Shown here piece by piece: positions 14,217 to 21,850 of a stretch of 64,000 bases of DNA. Positions within the stretch are counted from its first letter, which is position 1. Each line of letters starts with the position of its first letter. The translations under genes were made by a program, and so were the position numbers. Origin of the DNA: Planctomycetota bacterium (GTDB lineage Bacteria; Planctomycetota; OFTM77); assembly GCA_029260795.1 (NCBI GenBank), contig JAJDCO010000038.1, positions 31,002 through 95,001 on the forward strand, in the 5' to 3' direction. The notes under the pieces are model-generated. The model ran no database searches, was not told the DNA's origin, and was given only the letters and a program-made list of their open reading frames with translations.

Positions 14217-14639
14217 TCAGAGGAACAGCGCTTTGAAGAAGATGTCGTAGACCATGTCCGCTACCGACAGGAAAGCGGCAAAGATGACGACTGTCACGAT
14301 CACGATGATCGAGGAGTTGACCGCATCCTGGAAGGATGGCCACGTCACCTTCTTGAGCTCCTGCTCGGTATCGATGAGCAGGTCGGCCGGTTTCTGTCGA
14401 TTGAAGAGCAGCCAGGCTCCCCAACAAACGACCCCGAGAACGATCAGCGAGATGCCGAACGCCCAGTTGATGTCCATCTTGATGAGCGGCAGCTTTCCGA
14501 GACTGTTGGTCTTCAAGCCGCTGAAGTTCGACTGGAGAAACACATACAACCGAAAGCAACCCCAGAGCAGCAAGAGCCACACTAGCCAGATTGCGGTTCG
14601 GCGGGCAAAGATGCCCTGTTCCTTCTTGTAGACGGCCAT
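14217..14639 (-). CDS. secE: Preprotein translocase subunit SecE
   Basis: 140 residues from MAVYKKEQGIF, chosen because GAGGAAG sits just before this ATG. The frame is open 30 codons further upstream but that part is unlike SecE. Three hydrophobic helices are visible (about residues 15-40, 60-80 and 110-135), as in the three-helix E. coli SecE. The conserved amphipathic segment DTEQELKKVTWPSFQDAVNS precedes the last helix. It clamps SecY in the inner membrane. It lies directly upstream of nusG, as in most bacteria. Confidence 0.95.
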   Translation of the reverse strand: MAVYKKEQGIFARRTAIWLVWLLLLWGCFRLYVFLQSNFSGLKTNSLGKLPLIKMDINWAFGISLIVLGVVCWGAWLLFNRQKPADLLIDTEQELKKVTWPSFQDAVNSSIIVIVTVVIFAAFLSVADMVYDIFFKALFL

Positions 14640-14762
14640 GACTTCCTCGAAGGCGGCCCGAGCTTCACCAAAGGGGGCGAGGGCTGCGAAACACCGCAGC
14701 TCGCCGCCGCGACGGTTCGCGCCGGGCACAGGTCAGTACCGAGGGGGTTCCAGTAACATGCC

Positions 14763-14792
14763 AAAATCGGCGGGACTCGCTGCCCCGCCGAT
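14763..14792 (-). terminator. Intrinsic terminator downstream of tuf
   Basis: A 9-bp perfect stem (ATCGGCGGG/CCCGCCGAT, 9-base loop) is followed on the minus strand by TTTT. It lies between tuf and secE and should end or attenuate tuf transcripts before secE. Confidence 0.6.
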
Positions 14793-14829
14793 CTTCGAAG
14801 ACCCCCCGCCGATTCGGGACGACATTCGA

Positions 14830-14853
14830 GGGCGGGAGCAACCGCTCCCGCCC
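14830..14853 (-). terminator. Strong GC hairpin 13 bases past the tuf stop
   Basis: A 10-bp perfect stem (GGGCGGGAGC/GCTCCCGCCC) with an AACC loop on the plus strand. It has no T-run of its own and stacks with the T-tailed hairpin at 14763-14792. Confidence 0.5.
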
Positions 14854-14866
14854 GGCGATTGAGGGA

Positions 14867-16072
14867 TTACTCGAGCACCTTCGAGACGACGCCGGCGCCG
14901 ACGGTCCGCCCACCTTCACGAATGGCGAAGCGCAGTTGCTCCTCCATCGCGATAGGCGTGATGAGCTGGACCTCAAGCTTCACGTTGTCGCCCGGCATGA
15001 CCATCTCAGCGCCGCCGAGCAGCTTCGCCGTACCGGTCACGTCGGTCGTCCGGAAGTAGAACTGAGGACGATAGCCATTGAAGAACGGCGTGTGCCGTCC
15101 CCCCTCGTCCTTGGTGAGGATGTAGACCTCACACTCGAACTTGGTGTGGGGAGTGATCGAGCCCGGGGCCGCGAGGACCTGACCACGCTCGATGTCCTTC
15201 TTGTCGACACCGCGCATGAGCACGCCGAGGTTGTCGCCAGCCACGCCCACGTCGAGCGTCTTCTGGAACATCTCGACGCCCGTGCAGACCGTCTTGCGCA
15301 CGTCCGGTGAGAGGCCCACGATCTCGAGGTTGTCGCCCACTTTCACCTTGCCGCGCTCGACGCGACCGGTGGCCACGGTGCCACGACCCTTGATCGAGAA
15401 CACGTCTTCGACCGGCATCAGGAACGGCTTGTCGACGTCACGCTCCGGCTCGGGAACGTAGTTGTCGACCGCATCCATCAGCTCGAAGATGCACTTCTCG
15501 GGTCCGTCGCTATCCTTGGTGGGGGCTTCGACCTCACCGGCCTTCAAGGCCGAGCCGCGCACGATCGGGATGTCGTCGCCCGGGAAGTCGTAGCTGGAAA
15601 GCAGCTCCCGAACCTCGAGCTCGACGAGCTCGAGGAGCTCTTGGTCGTCGACCATGTCGCACTTGTTGAGGAAAACGACGATCGCCGGCACACCGACCTG
15701 ACGAGCGAGCAGGATGTGCTCACGCGTCTGGGGCATGGGACCGTCCGCCGCGGACACCACCAAGATGGCACCATCCATCTGAGCCGCACCCGTGATCATG
15801 TTCTTGACGTAATCGGCGTGACCCGGGCAGTCGACGTGGGCGTAGTGACGATTGGTGGTCTCGTACTCGACGTGCGCCGTGGCGATCGTGATGCCGCGCT
15901 CGCGCTCTTCGGGCGCCTTGTCGATCTGATCGAACGCCATCATCTTCGCCTGGCCGACCGCGGCCAGCACCCTCGTGATCGCGGCTGTCAACGTCGTCTT
16001 TCCGTGATCGACATGACCGATGGTGCCGATGTTCACGTGCGGCTTTGTCCGCTGGAATACTTCCTTCGCCAT
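14867..16072 (-). CDS. tuf: Translation elongation factor Tu
   Basis: 401 residues from [17 protein letters not shown]. The frame is open 55 codons further upstream, into the tRNA-Thr leader, but AAGGAG and the universal N-terminus fix this start. GTPase motifs are G1 GHVDHGKT, G3 DCPGH, G4 NKCD and G5 SALK. Domains 2 and 3 are complete ([27 protein letters not shown]). It delivers aminoacyl-tRNA to the ribosome. It follows four tRNA genes in one transcript, as E. coli tufB does. Confidence 0.99.
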   Translation of the reverse strand: MAKEVFQRTKPHVNIGTIGHVDHGKTTLTAAITRVLAAVGQAKMMAFDQIDKAPEERERGITIATAHVEYETTNRHYAHVDCPGHADYVKNMITGAAQMDGAILVVSAADGPMPQTREHILLARQVGVPAIVVFLNKCDMVDDQELLELVELEVRELLSSYDFPGDDIPIVRGSALKAGEVEAPTKDSDGPEKCIFELMDAVDNYVPEPERDVDKPFLMPVEDVFSIKGRGTVATGRVERGKVKVGDNLEIVGLSPDVRKTVCTGVEMFQKTLDVGVAGDNLGVLMRGVDKKDIERGQVLAAPGSITPHTKFECEVYILTKDEGGRHTPFFNGYRPQFYFRTTDVTGTAKLLGGAEMVMPGDNVKLEVQLITPIAMEEQLRFAIREGGRTVGAGVVSKVLE

Positions 16073-16264
16073 CTTTCTCTCGAGCTCCTTCCATCCTCCT
16101 CGGGCACGTGGACACCACGACGTAAAACCCGATGGCACACTAACCCAAAGCAAAGGACCCGCTTCCCCGCAGGACTTCCTGCAGCGAACCGGGACACCCT
16201 TCGAATGTGGACCGGAACGCTCTCCGACCCGGAACATTGATCAAGGCTCCGCACTGACCTCGCT

Positions 16265-16339
16265 TGGAGCCGCGGATGGGATTTGAACCCATGACCTCGT
16301 CCTTACCAAGGACGTGCTCTACCCCTGAGCCACCGCGGC
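16265..16339 (-). tRNA. tRNA-Thr (GGT)
   Basis: Acceptor arms GCCGCGG/CCGCGGC, anticodon loop TTGGTAA (anticodon GGT), T-arm GGGTTCAAATCCC, and an encoded 3' CCA. It is the tRNA nearest to tuf, the place of E. coli thrT. Confidence 0.97.
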
Positions 16340-16396
16340 ACAATCGGCGAAGCTTGATCGTTCCGAACGAATCGCGACCGATATGTCTTTCCTACA

Positions 16397-16470
16397 TGGA
16401 GCGGGTGAAGGGAATCGAACCCTCGTAGTTGGCTTGGAAGGCCAATGCTCTACCACTGAGCTACACCCGC
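16397..16470 (-). tRNA. tRNA-Gly (TCC)
   Basis: Acceptor arms GCGGGTG/CACCCGC, anticodon stem TTGGC/GCCAA around loop CTTCCAA (anticodon TCC), T-arm GGGTTCGATTCCC, and an encoded CCA. It corresponds to E. coli glyT in the same cluster. Confidence 0.97.
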
Positions 16471-16544
16471 ACATCTGAAACTTCTATCTTCCGACTTGAG
16501 TACGATCGACCCGATGCGCCTCCCACCCCCGCGGGCGAAGTGCG

Positions 16545-16629
16545 TGGTGGGGAGAGGAGGATTCGAACCTCCGAAGGCTGAGCCACCAGATTTACAGTCT
16601 GGCCCGTTTGACCGCTTCGGTATCTCCCC
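16545..16629 (-). tRNA. tRNA-Tyr (GTA)
   Basis: 85 bases with the long variable arm of a class II tRNA. Acceptor arms GGGGAGA/TCTCCCC, anticodon loop CTGTAAA (anticodon GTA), T-loop GGTTCGAATCC, encoded CCA. It corresponds to E. coli tyrU. Confidence 0.97.
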
Positions 16630-16685
16630 GCAAACGGAATTGGCTGCATCAAGCGATCCTATGATCGGACGTCGGCTCTTCGCCA

Positions 16686-16761
16686 TGGAGCTAGCGGTGG
16701 GACTCGAACCCACAACCTCCCGCTTACAAGGCGGGGGCTCTGCCAATTGAGCTACGCTAGC
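16686..16761 (-). tRNA. tRNA-Thr (TGT)
   Basis: Acceptor arms GCTAGCG/CGCTAGC, anticodon stem CCCGC/GCGGG around loop CTTGTAA (anticodon TGT), T-arm GGGTTCGAGTCCC, encoded CCA. It is the first gene of the tRNA-tuf transcript, in the place of E. coli thrU. Confidence 0.97.
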
Positions 16762-16806
16762 GCAAGGTCTCCTGCCAACGGTGCCTGCGGCACAAAAGAG
16801 CCTGAG

Positions 16807-16834
16807 ATCCTATCAGACGATTGAGGGCTGTCAA
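16807..16834 (-). promoter_or_regulatory. Sigma-70-type promoter of the tRNA-tuf operon
   Basis: On the minus strand a consensus -35 TTGACA (16834-16829) is followed after 16 bases by TAGGAT (16812-16807). The predicted start, near 16800, is about 40 bases before the first tRNA. The rest of 16762-16996, between the tRNAs and mutS2, carries no gene. Confidence 0.8.
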
Positions 16835-16996
16835 CCAAAAATAGAACCCCGCTTGCCGACCGCAAAACGGCTCCTTGTTCCCAGTCCCAAAATGACTTGC
16901 GCACTTTTCCCCGAGGCTCTCTGACTTGCACCCAGCATTCTTCGGCACGACACCTCTCGTCCCACCCAACGCGCCCCTCTCGGAGCCTCGAGCCCC

Positions 16997-19093
16997 TTAC
17001 CGGACGTCTTCCACCCAGCTCACGTCCTCGAACGGGACCTCCATCACCATCGCGCCGACTTGAACCTTGAGCCGCTCGCCCTTCCGGTCGATCCGCTTCA
17101 CCCGCCCCTTCTTTCCGAAACGCGGCAGGTACACGGTGTCTTCCTTCTTCAGTGAGCGGGCGAACTCGAGTCGCCGCTGAGTGATCGGGCTCCACTGGAC
17201 CAACTCCTCGATCGCCAGCTCGAGCTCCACCAGCCGGTCCGCGAACGGTTGCGGCGGGGTGCCAATCGCGTTCAAATGCTCGAGAAGCGCCGCACGCACC
17301 TGACGCAGCAACCCTTCCACTTCGTGATCTGCCTCATCGCTCAAGCCGCGCTGGCGCTCTTCGACTCGCTCCAACTCGCTTTGGTAGCTCTCTTTGAGCT
17401 GCCGGCCCGCCTCACGGAACTCCTCCCCCTCCTGCCGCGCCCGCTCGATCTGTTGCCGGGACGCTTGCATTCGATCGATCAGCTCGCTCGTCCGCGAGGG
17501 CTCCTGCACGAGGCTCGACTCGGCACGGCTCAAGATACTCTCCGGAAGGCCCATTCGACGCGCCACATAAAGCGCATTGCTGGTCCCCGGAAGGCCGATG
17601 AGCAGGCGATAGGTCGGCTGCAAGGTCTGGGCGTCGAACTCGACCGACGCGTTCTCCGCGGCGGGGTGCGAGTAGGCAAACTCCTTCAACGAGCCCAGAT
17701 GTGTCGTACCGAGGGCGAAGATTCCCGCACGATCCAGATACTCGAGAATGGCATAGCCCAGTGCCCCTCCCTCTTGAGGATCGGTCCCCGAGCCCAGCTC
17801 ATCGAGAAGCACCAAGCTGTCCGACTGTGCTTCGGCGAGCACGGTCGAAATCCTCGCCATGTGAGAGGAGAAGGTCGAGAGGCTCTGCTGCAGACTCTGC
17901 TCATCTCCGATGTCCGCGAAGACGGAACCGAAGAACGGGACCTCCGAGCCGGCCGTCGCCGGAATCGGCAGACCACACTTCGTCATCAGCACGAGCAGCC
18001 CGACCGTCTTCAAGACCACCGTCTTGCCCCCGGTGTTCGGTCCAGTGATCACCAGCATCCGAAACGGCTTGCCCAGGTGCACGTCGATCGGCACCACCGA
18101 CTCGAGCGCGAGGGCGAGGCGCTCTTCCTCCGGGACCTCCTCGCTCCGAGCAGCGAGCTCGACGAGAATGGGGTGCCGAGCGCCTTTCAAGTGGAGCTGA
18201 AGATCCTCGGGGATCTCGGCAGGGCACCAAGCGAACGCCTTTGCGGAGCGCGCCTTGGCCCAGACGAGATCGGCGTGCCCGGCGGCGGCGAGGCTCCGCA
18301 TCAAGGCTCTTTCCTCGTCGAAAACGGCGCGCGTGAGCCGCTGGAGGATCCGCGTGATCTCGGCCCGCTCCTCGTCGAGCGAGTCCGAGAGCGCGTTGCC
18401 TTCAGCGACGATGGCGTGCGGCTCGATGAACACGGTCGCGCCCGACTGTGAATGGTCGTGGAGCACACCTCGAACCTGGCGTCGACTCTGAGCGCGGACC
18501 TGAATCACGTACCGACCATTTCGAATCGTGAAGCCGGGAGCCTGCAAGTGCGGACGCATCTCGGCCGACCGCAGGATGCCTTCGAGTCGCCGGCGCAAGA
18601 CCTCTCGAAGCCGTTGGATCTCGCGACGTATCTCGGACAGCTTGACGGAGGCCTGGTCGACGACGACGCCACCGTCGATGCAGCGAGCGATCTCATCCGA
18701 CAAACGCTCGAACTCACCGAACCGGGTAGCGCCCCTCGCCAGCAACGGTGCCGTTCCGTCCGCAAAGCTGGCCAACACGCGGCGCAGAGACTCCAAGCCG
18801 ATCAAGCAACGGGCGACGCGTTGCAGCTCGTCGGCCTCGAGTGGCCCGCCACGATCACGGATGCTCCGAAAGTACGGGGCGAGATCTTCGATACCCCCGA
18901 AAGGCAACGACCGACCAGCGCTCAGGAGCGCCGTCGCCTCGTCGACCTCGGCGAGTGCCTCCTGGACGAGCGAGCGGGATTCGAGCGGCGAGAGCTGCCG
19001 AGCTCGGGTCTTGCCGAGAGACGTGGCCGCGTGGCGTGCGACGAGGGTGCGCACGCCATCGAACTCGAGGGTCCGCAGCACGTCGTTGTTCAT
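16997..19093 (-). CDS. mutS2: MutS2-family ATPase lacking the C-terminal Smr domain
   Basis: 698 residues; typical MutS2 has about 780. The N-terminal core and clamp (HSQSGATVFIEP, about residues 214-225) and the ATPase are complete: Walker A GPNTGGKT at 351-358, Walker B LVLLDELGSGTDP with D431/E432, and the following STFSSH motif. After the coiled-coil region (about 530-620) the protein ends with a small KOW-like segment (KGRVKRIDRKGERLKVQVGA). The Smr endonuclease domain that normally follows is absent, and no Smr-like reading frame is left downstream. MutS2 proteins act on branched DNA and on stalled or collided ribosomes; loss of Smr removes the nuclease function. The ribosome site is weak (GAGAACC). 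Confidence 0.93.
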   Translation of the reverse strand: MNNDVLRTLEFDGVRTLVARHAATSLGKTRARQLSPLESRSLVQEALAEVDEATALLSAGRSLPFGGIEDLAPYFRSIRDRGGPLEADELQRVARCLIGLESLRRVLASFADGTAPLLARGATRFGEFERLSDEIARCIDGGVVVDQASVKLSEIRREIQRLREVLRRRLEGILRSAEMRPHLQAPGFTIRNGRYVIQVRAQSRRQVRGVLHDHSQSGATVFIEPHAIVAEGNALSDSLDEERAEITRILQRLTRAVFDEERALMRSLAAAGHADLVWAKARSAKAFAWCPAEIPEDLQLHLKGARHPILVELAARSEEVPEEERLALALESVVPIDVHLGKPFRMLVITGPNTGGKTVVLKTVGLLVLMTKCGLPIPATAGSEVPFFGSVFADIGDEQSLQQSLSTFSSHMARISTVLAEAQSDSLVLLDELGSGTDPQEGGALGYAILEYLDRAGIFALGTTHLGSLKEFAYSHPAAENASVEFDAQTLQPTYRLLIGLPGTSNALYVARRMGLPESILSRAESSLVQEPSRTSELIDRMQASRQQIERARQEGEEFREAGRQLKESYQSELERVEERQRGLSDEADHEVEGLLRQVRAALLEHLNAIGTPPQPFADRLVELELAIEELVQWSPITQRRLEFARSLKKEDTVYLPRFGKKGRVKRIDRKGERLKVQVGAMVMEVPFEDVSWVEDVR

Positions 19094-19193
19094 GGGATCG
19101 GGTTCTCGGCTGAAGCGGGGAACGGGCGGCCCGATTGTTACCGGATCCGGCCCGAACGAGCAAGGGGAAGGCGGACGGTGCGATGGAGCCCCC

Positions 19194-19222
19194 TTCCCAA
19201 TTGGTGGGGTCGCCTGGATAAT
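19194..19222 (+). promoter_or_regulatory. Possible promoter for the cystathionine beta-synthase gene
   Basis: TTCCCA, 17 bases, then GATAAT in the 270-base divergent gap between mutS2 and the beta-synthase gene. The -10 lies in the loop of an imperfect inverted repeat (GGTGGGGTCG / CGAGCCCCACC, 19203-19232), which could be an operator. The -35 match is weak. Confidence 0.3.
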
Positions 19223-19363
19223 CGAGCCCCACCGGCGATGAGCGGTGCAAGGCGCCGTGGCGATGAGCCCGGATCCCGTTCAGCAAGAGATGCAGGCACG
19301 AGTCAGAAAGGAAGGCGCGTTGGCCGAGGGCCCGAGGGACCTCGCCGACGCGTGGACGGTCGG

Positions 19364-20728
19364 ATGCGTTACTACAACAACGTTCTCGAGCTGATCGGCA
19401 ACACACCTCTCGTCAAGCTCAACAGCATGTCGAAAGGCTTGAAGCCGCTCATTCTCGTCAAGGTCGAATCGTTCAACCCTGGGGGCAGCGTCAAGGATCG
19501 GATCGGCATCCACATGATCCGGGCGGCGGAGGCCGAGGGCAAGCTGAAGCCCGGTGCGACGATCGTCGAAGGCACTTCAGGGAACACCGGCATGGGTCTG
19601 GCTATCGCGGCCAGCATCCTGGGATATCGGACCGTGTTCACGATCGCCGACAAGATGAGCCAAGAGAAGATCGACCTCCTGAAAGCCTTTGGCTCAGAAG
19701 TTCGCGTGTGTCCGACGGCCGTCGAGCCCGATCATCCCGACAGCTACTACTCGGTGGCTCGCCGCATCAACGAAGAGACGGCGGGCTCGTACTACCCGAA
19801 TCAATACGAGAATCCAAACAACCCGGAAGCACACTTCAAGTCGACCGGTCCCGAGATCTGGCGGGACACCGAGGGCAAGATCACGCACTTCGTCGGCGGC
19901 ATGGGAACCGGTGGAACGCTCAGCGGCGTCGGCCGGTACCTCAAGTCCCAGAACCCCGATGTCAAGATCATTGGCGCCGATCCGATCGGCTCTCTCTACT
20001 ACGAGAAGTTCAAGTTCGACCGCGTCGGCCAAGCACACACGTACAAGGTCGAAGGAATCGGCGAGGACATCTTCCCATCGACGATGGACTTCTCGGTGCT
20101 CGACGACGTGATCCAAGTCACGGACAAGGACTGCTTCCTCGCGGCGCGCAACTTGGCGCGCAAGGAGGGGATCTTCGCGGGCGGCTCGTGTGGTGCCGCC
20201 GTGCACGCCGGGCTCAAAGCAGCCCAGGATCTCGGACCCGATGACGTGATGGTGATCTTGCTCCCCGACACCGGCGAGCGTTATCTCTCGAAGATCTTCA
20301 ATGATGCCTGGATGACCGAGAACGGATTCCTGACGCGACCGCTCGAGCTGAAAGCCACCGACATCGTAGGCTCGAAGCCGGCTGGTGTTCCGGCACTCTT
20401 GTCGGTCGATCCCAACGAGACGGTCGGCGAAGCGATGCGCCTGATGAAGCGCCACGAGGTCTCCCAGCTCCCGGTGTGCGAGGGCGACCAGTTCATCGGA
20501 AGCCTGTCAGAGGGTCACGTGATCCAGGTCATGCTGGCGCAGAACGATGCGTTGACGCGCGTGGTCCGTAACGAGATGGAGCCGCCGCTGCCGCTGGTCA
20601 ATTCGGACGCCTCGATCGTCGAGGTCTCGAATCTGCTCAAGGGCGGCAAGGACGCGGTCTTGGTTCGTCGCAGCGACGGATCCCACGGGATCATCACGAA
20701 GTTCGACCTGCTGCACTCTCTCGAGTAG
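19364..20728 (+). CDS. Cystathionine beta-synthase with C-terminal CBS domain pair
   Basis: 454 residues from MRYYNNVLELIGNTPLVKL; the frame runs far upstream across mutS2 but only this start fits the family. It is a fold-type II PLP enzyme: NPGGSVKDR places the cofactor lysine at K44, GTSGNTGMGLA binds the phosphate of the substrate/cofactor, and GGMGTGGTLSGVGRYLK and AGGSCGAAVH are present. Residues about 335-454 form two CBS motifs, the regulatory nucleotide-binding module. It would condense homocysteine and serine to cystathionine in transsulfuration. A cysteine synthase role is possible, but the length and CBS tail favour the beta-synthase. No partner gamma-lyase is in the window. Confidence 0.92.
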   Translation: MRYYNNVLELIGNTPLVKLNSMSKGLKPLILVKVESFNPGGSVKDRIGIHMIRAAEAEGKLKPGATIVEGTSGNTGMGLAIAASILGYRTVFTIADKMSQEKIDLLKAFGSEVRVCPTAVEPDHPDSYYSVARRINEETAGSYYPNQYENPNNPEAHFKSTGPEIWRDTEGKITHFVGGMGTGGTLSGVGRYLKSQNPDVKIIGADPIGSLYYEKFKFDRVGQAHTYKVEGIGEDIFPSTMDFSVLDDVIQVTDKDCFLAARNLARKEGIFAGGSCGAAVHAGLKAAQDLGPDDVMVILLPDTGERYLSKIFNDAWMTENGFLTRPLELKATDIVGSKPAGVPALLSVDPNETVGEAMRLMKRHEVSQLPVCEGDQFIGSLSEGHVIQVMLAQNDALTRVVRNEMEPPLPLVNSDASIVEVSNLLKGGKDAVLVRRSDGSHGIITKFDLLHSLE

Positions 20729-20737
20729 TGCTCGGAT

Positions 20738-20773
20738 CCTCCCGCGGCGAACCGATGCGTGAGTCGCGGGAGG
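20738..20773. terminator. Stem-loop between the convergent beta-synthase and HU genes
   Basis: A 9-bp perfect stem CCTCCCGCG/CGCGGGAGG with an 18-base loop, extendable by GCTC/GAGC on the outside. It begins nine bases past the beta-synthase stop. No T-run. Confidence 0.45.
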
Positions 20774-20910
20774 GGAGCACGGAATCGAGCTGCCGACGCA
20801 GGCCCTCGATGAACCGGTCCCGCGGAGCGCTGACGCTCGCAAACCGACCCAGGCATTCCACGAGGTGATCCCACGGGCGAGCGTGATAGCGACGCTCGCC
20901 CGAGGCGACT

Positions 20911-21375
20911 TCAGACGCCCGACTCTCCGGCCTCGCGTTGCTGCTCCCGGCTGCCCCGATCCTCATGGACTGCCGAAGGCGGTAACGGCGACGGGCGGCG
21001 AGTCGCCGGGTTGCCGGTTTCTCCAACTGAGGTCTCGGCCTGCATCGCCCCATCGGTGGCGATCGGAGCCTTCTGCTCCGCCATGCCGAGCGCCTTGACC
21101 CGCTCCTTCATGAGCCGGCCCACCTTGAACTTGACGACCTTCTTCGCCGGCACCTCGACCTTCTCGAGGGTGCGGGGATTCTGGGCTCGCCGAGGCGCTC
21201 TCGATTTGACCTCGAAGACGCCGAACTCCCGGAACTCCAGTCGATTGCCCTTCCCAAGCTCTTCGATGATCTCATCGAGGAAGCTCTGGATGATGTCCTT
21301 CGTGACGACTTTGGTCACGCCGGTCTTCTCGGCAATGCGATTGACCAGTTCCTTCTTGGTAATGGTGACTCCCAT
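20911..21375 (-). CDS. HU/IHF-family DNA-binding protein with C-terminal extension
   Basis: 154 residues from MGVTITKKELVNRIAEKTG, with GGGGAGG six bases upstream. Residues 1-95 are a complete HU fold: TKKDIIQSFLDEI-type helices, GNRLEFREFGVFEVKSR, then the DNA-binding arm RAPRRAQNPRTLEKVEVPAK and KVVKFKVGRLMKERV. Residues about 96-154 are an added low-complexity tail rich in Ala, Pro, Arg and Glu. HU-type proteins bend and compact DNA in the nucleoid. The frame is open 44 codons further upstream but without HU similarity. Whether it is HU-like or IHF-like in binding specificity cannot be told from the sequence. Confidence 0.92.
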   Translation of the reverse strand: MGVTITKKELVNRIAEKTGVTKVVTKDIIQSFLDEIIEELGKGNRLEFREFGVFEVKSRAPRRAQNPRTLEKVEVPAKKVVKFKVGRLMKERVKALGMAEQKAPIATDGAMQAETSVGETGNPATRRPSPLPPSAVHEDRGSREQQREAGESGV

Positions 21376-21597
21376 CCTCCACCTCCCCAAGAGCCTTTCC
21401 TCGCGCGCCTTGCCACGATTCCGGGCCTCGACCCGTGAGGGCGACAATGGCTGAGCGTCACTCACTTGAGGCGACCCCGAACCGACTCGGGACGCTGGGT
21501 CGAGCAAATCGTGCAGTACGGCTAGGCGCCTCGAAAGACACCTTCTTAGATCCCAAACCCGTTGGTCAACCTCAAACTCTTGATTTCAATGGGGTTA

Positions 21598-21625
21598 ATC
21601 TTACGAGATTCGAACCCTCTGTCAA
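21598..21625 (-). promoter_or_regulatory. Sigma-70-type promoter upstream of the HU gene
   Basis: On the minus strand TTGACA (21625-21620), 16 bases, TAAGAT (21603-21598), in an AT-rich patch. The predicted start near 21591 gives an untranslated leader of about 215 bases to the HU ATG. The 475-base gap 21376-21850 holds no other feature I can support. Confidence 0.7.
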
Positions 21626-21850
21626 CAGCCTTCAACTTTATCTTCATGAAGAGTAGCGGCTTATACGGCGAGGCCCGTCGCGACCGCATTCTCATCCGCA
21701 ACCGCCCTGCAACACATCGCTCGGGAGGCGTTTGTATTTGGGCTCGAACACGGCGAGCAGACGACTACGATGGAGCGGACCAGCGGGCGCGAGAGAGCGG
21801 TATCGGCGGAGCCGACAACCGACCGAGTCTGGACCGAAGAGGAGAGGCGC

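Noticed and set aside
18452..19363. Upstream extension of the cystathionine beta-synthase frame
   Set aside because: It lies antisense to mutS2 and is without family similarity; the family start MRYYNNVL is at 19364.
21600..21620. tRNA T-arm-like GGTTCGAATC on the minus strand
   Set aside because: The stem does not pair well and no acceptor or anticodon arm surrounds it; it falls within the spacer of the HU promoter.
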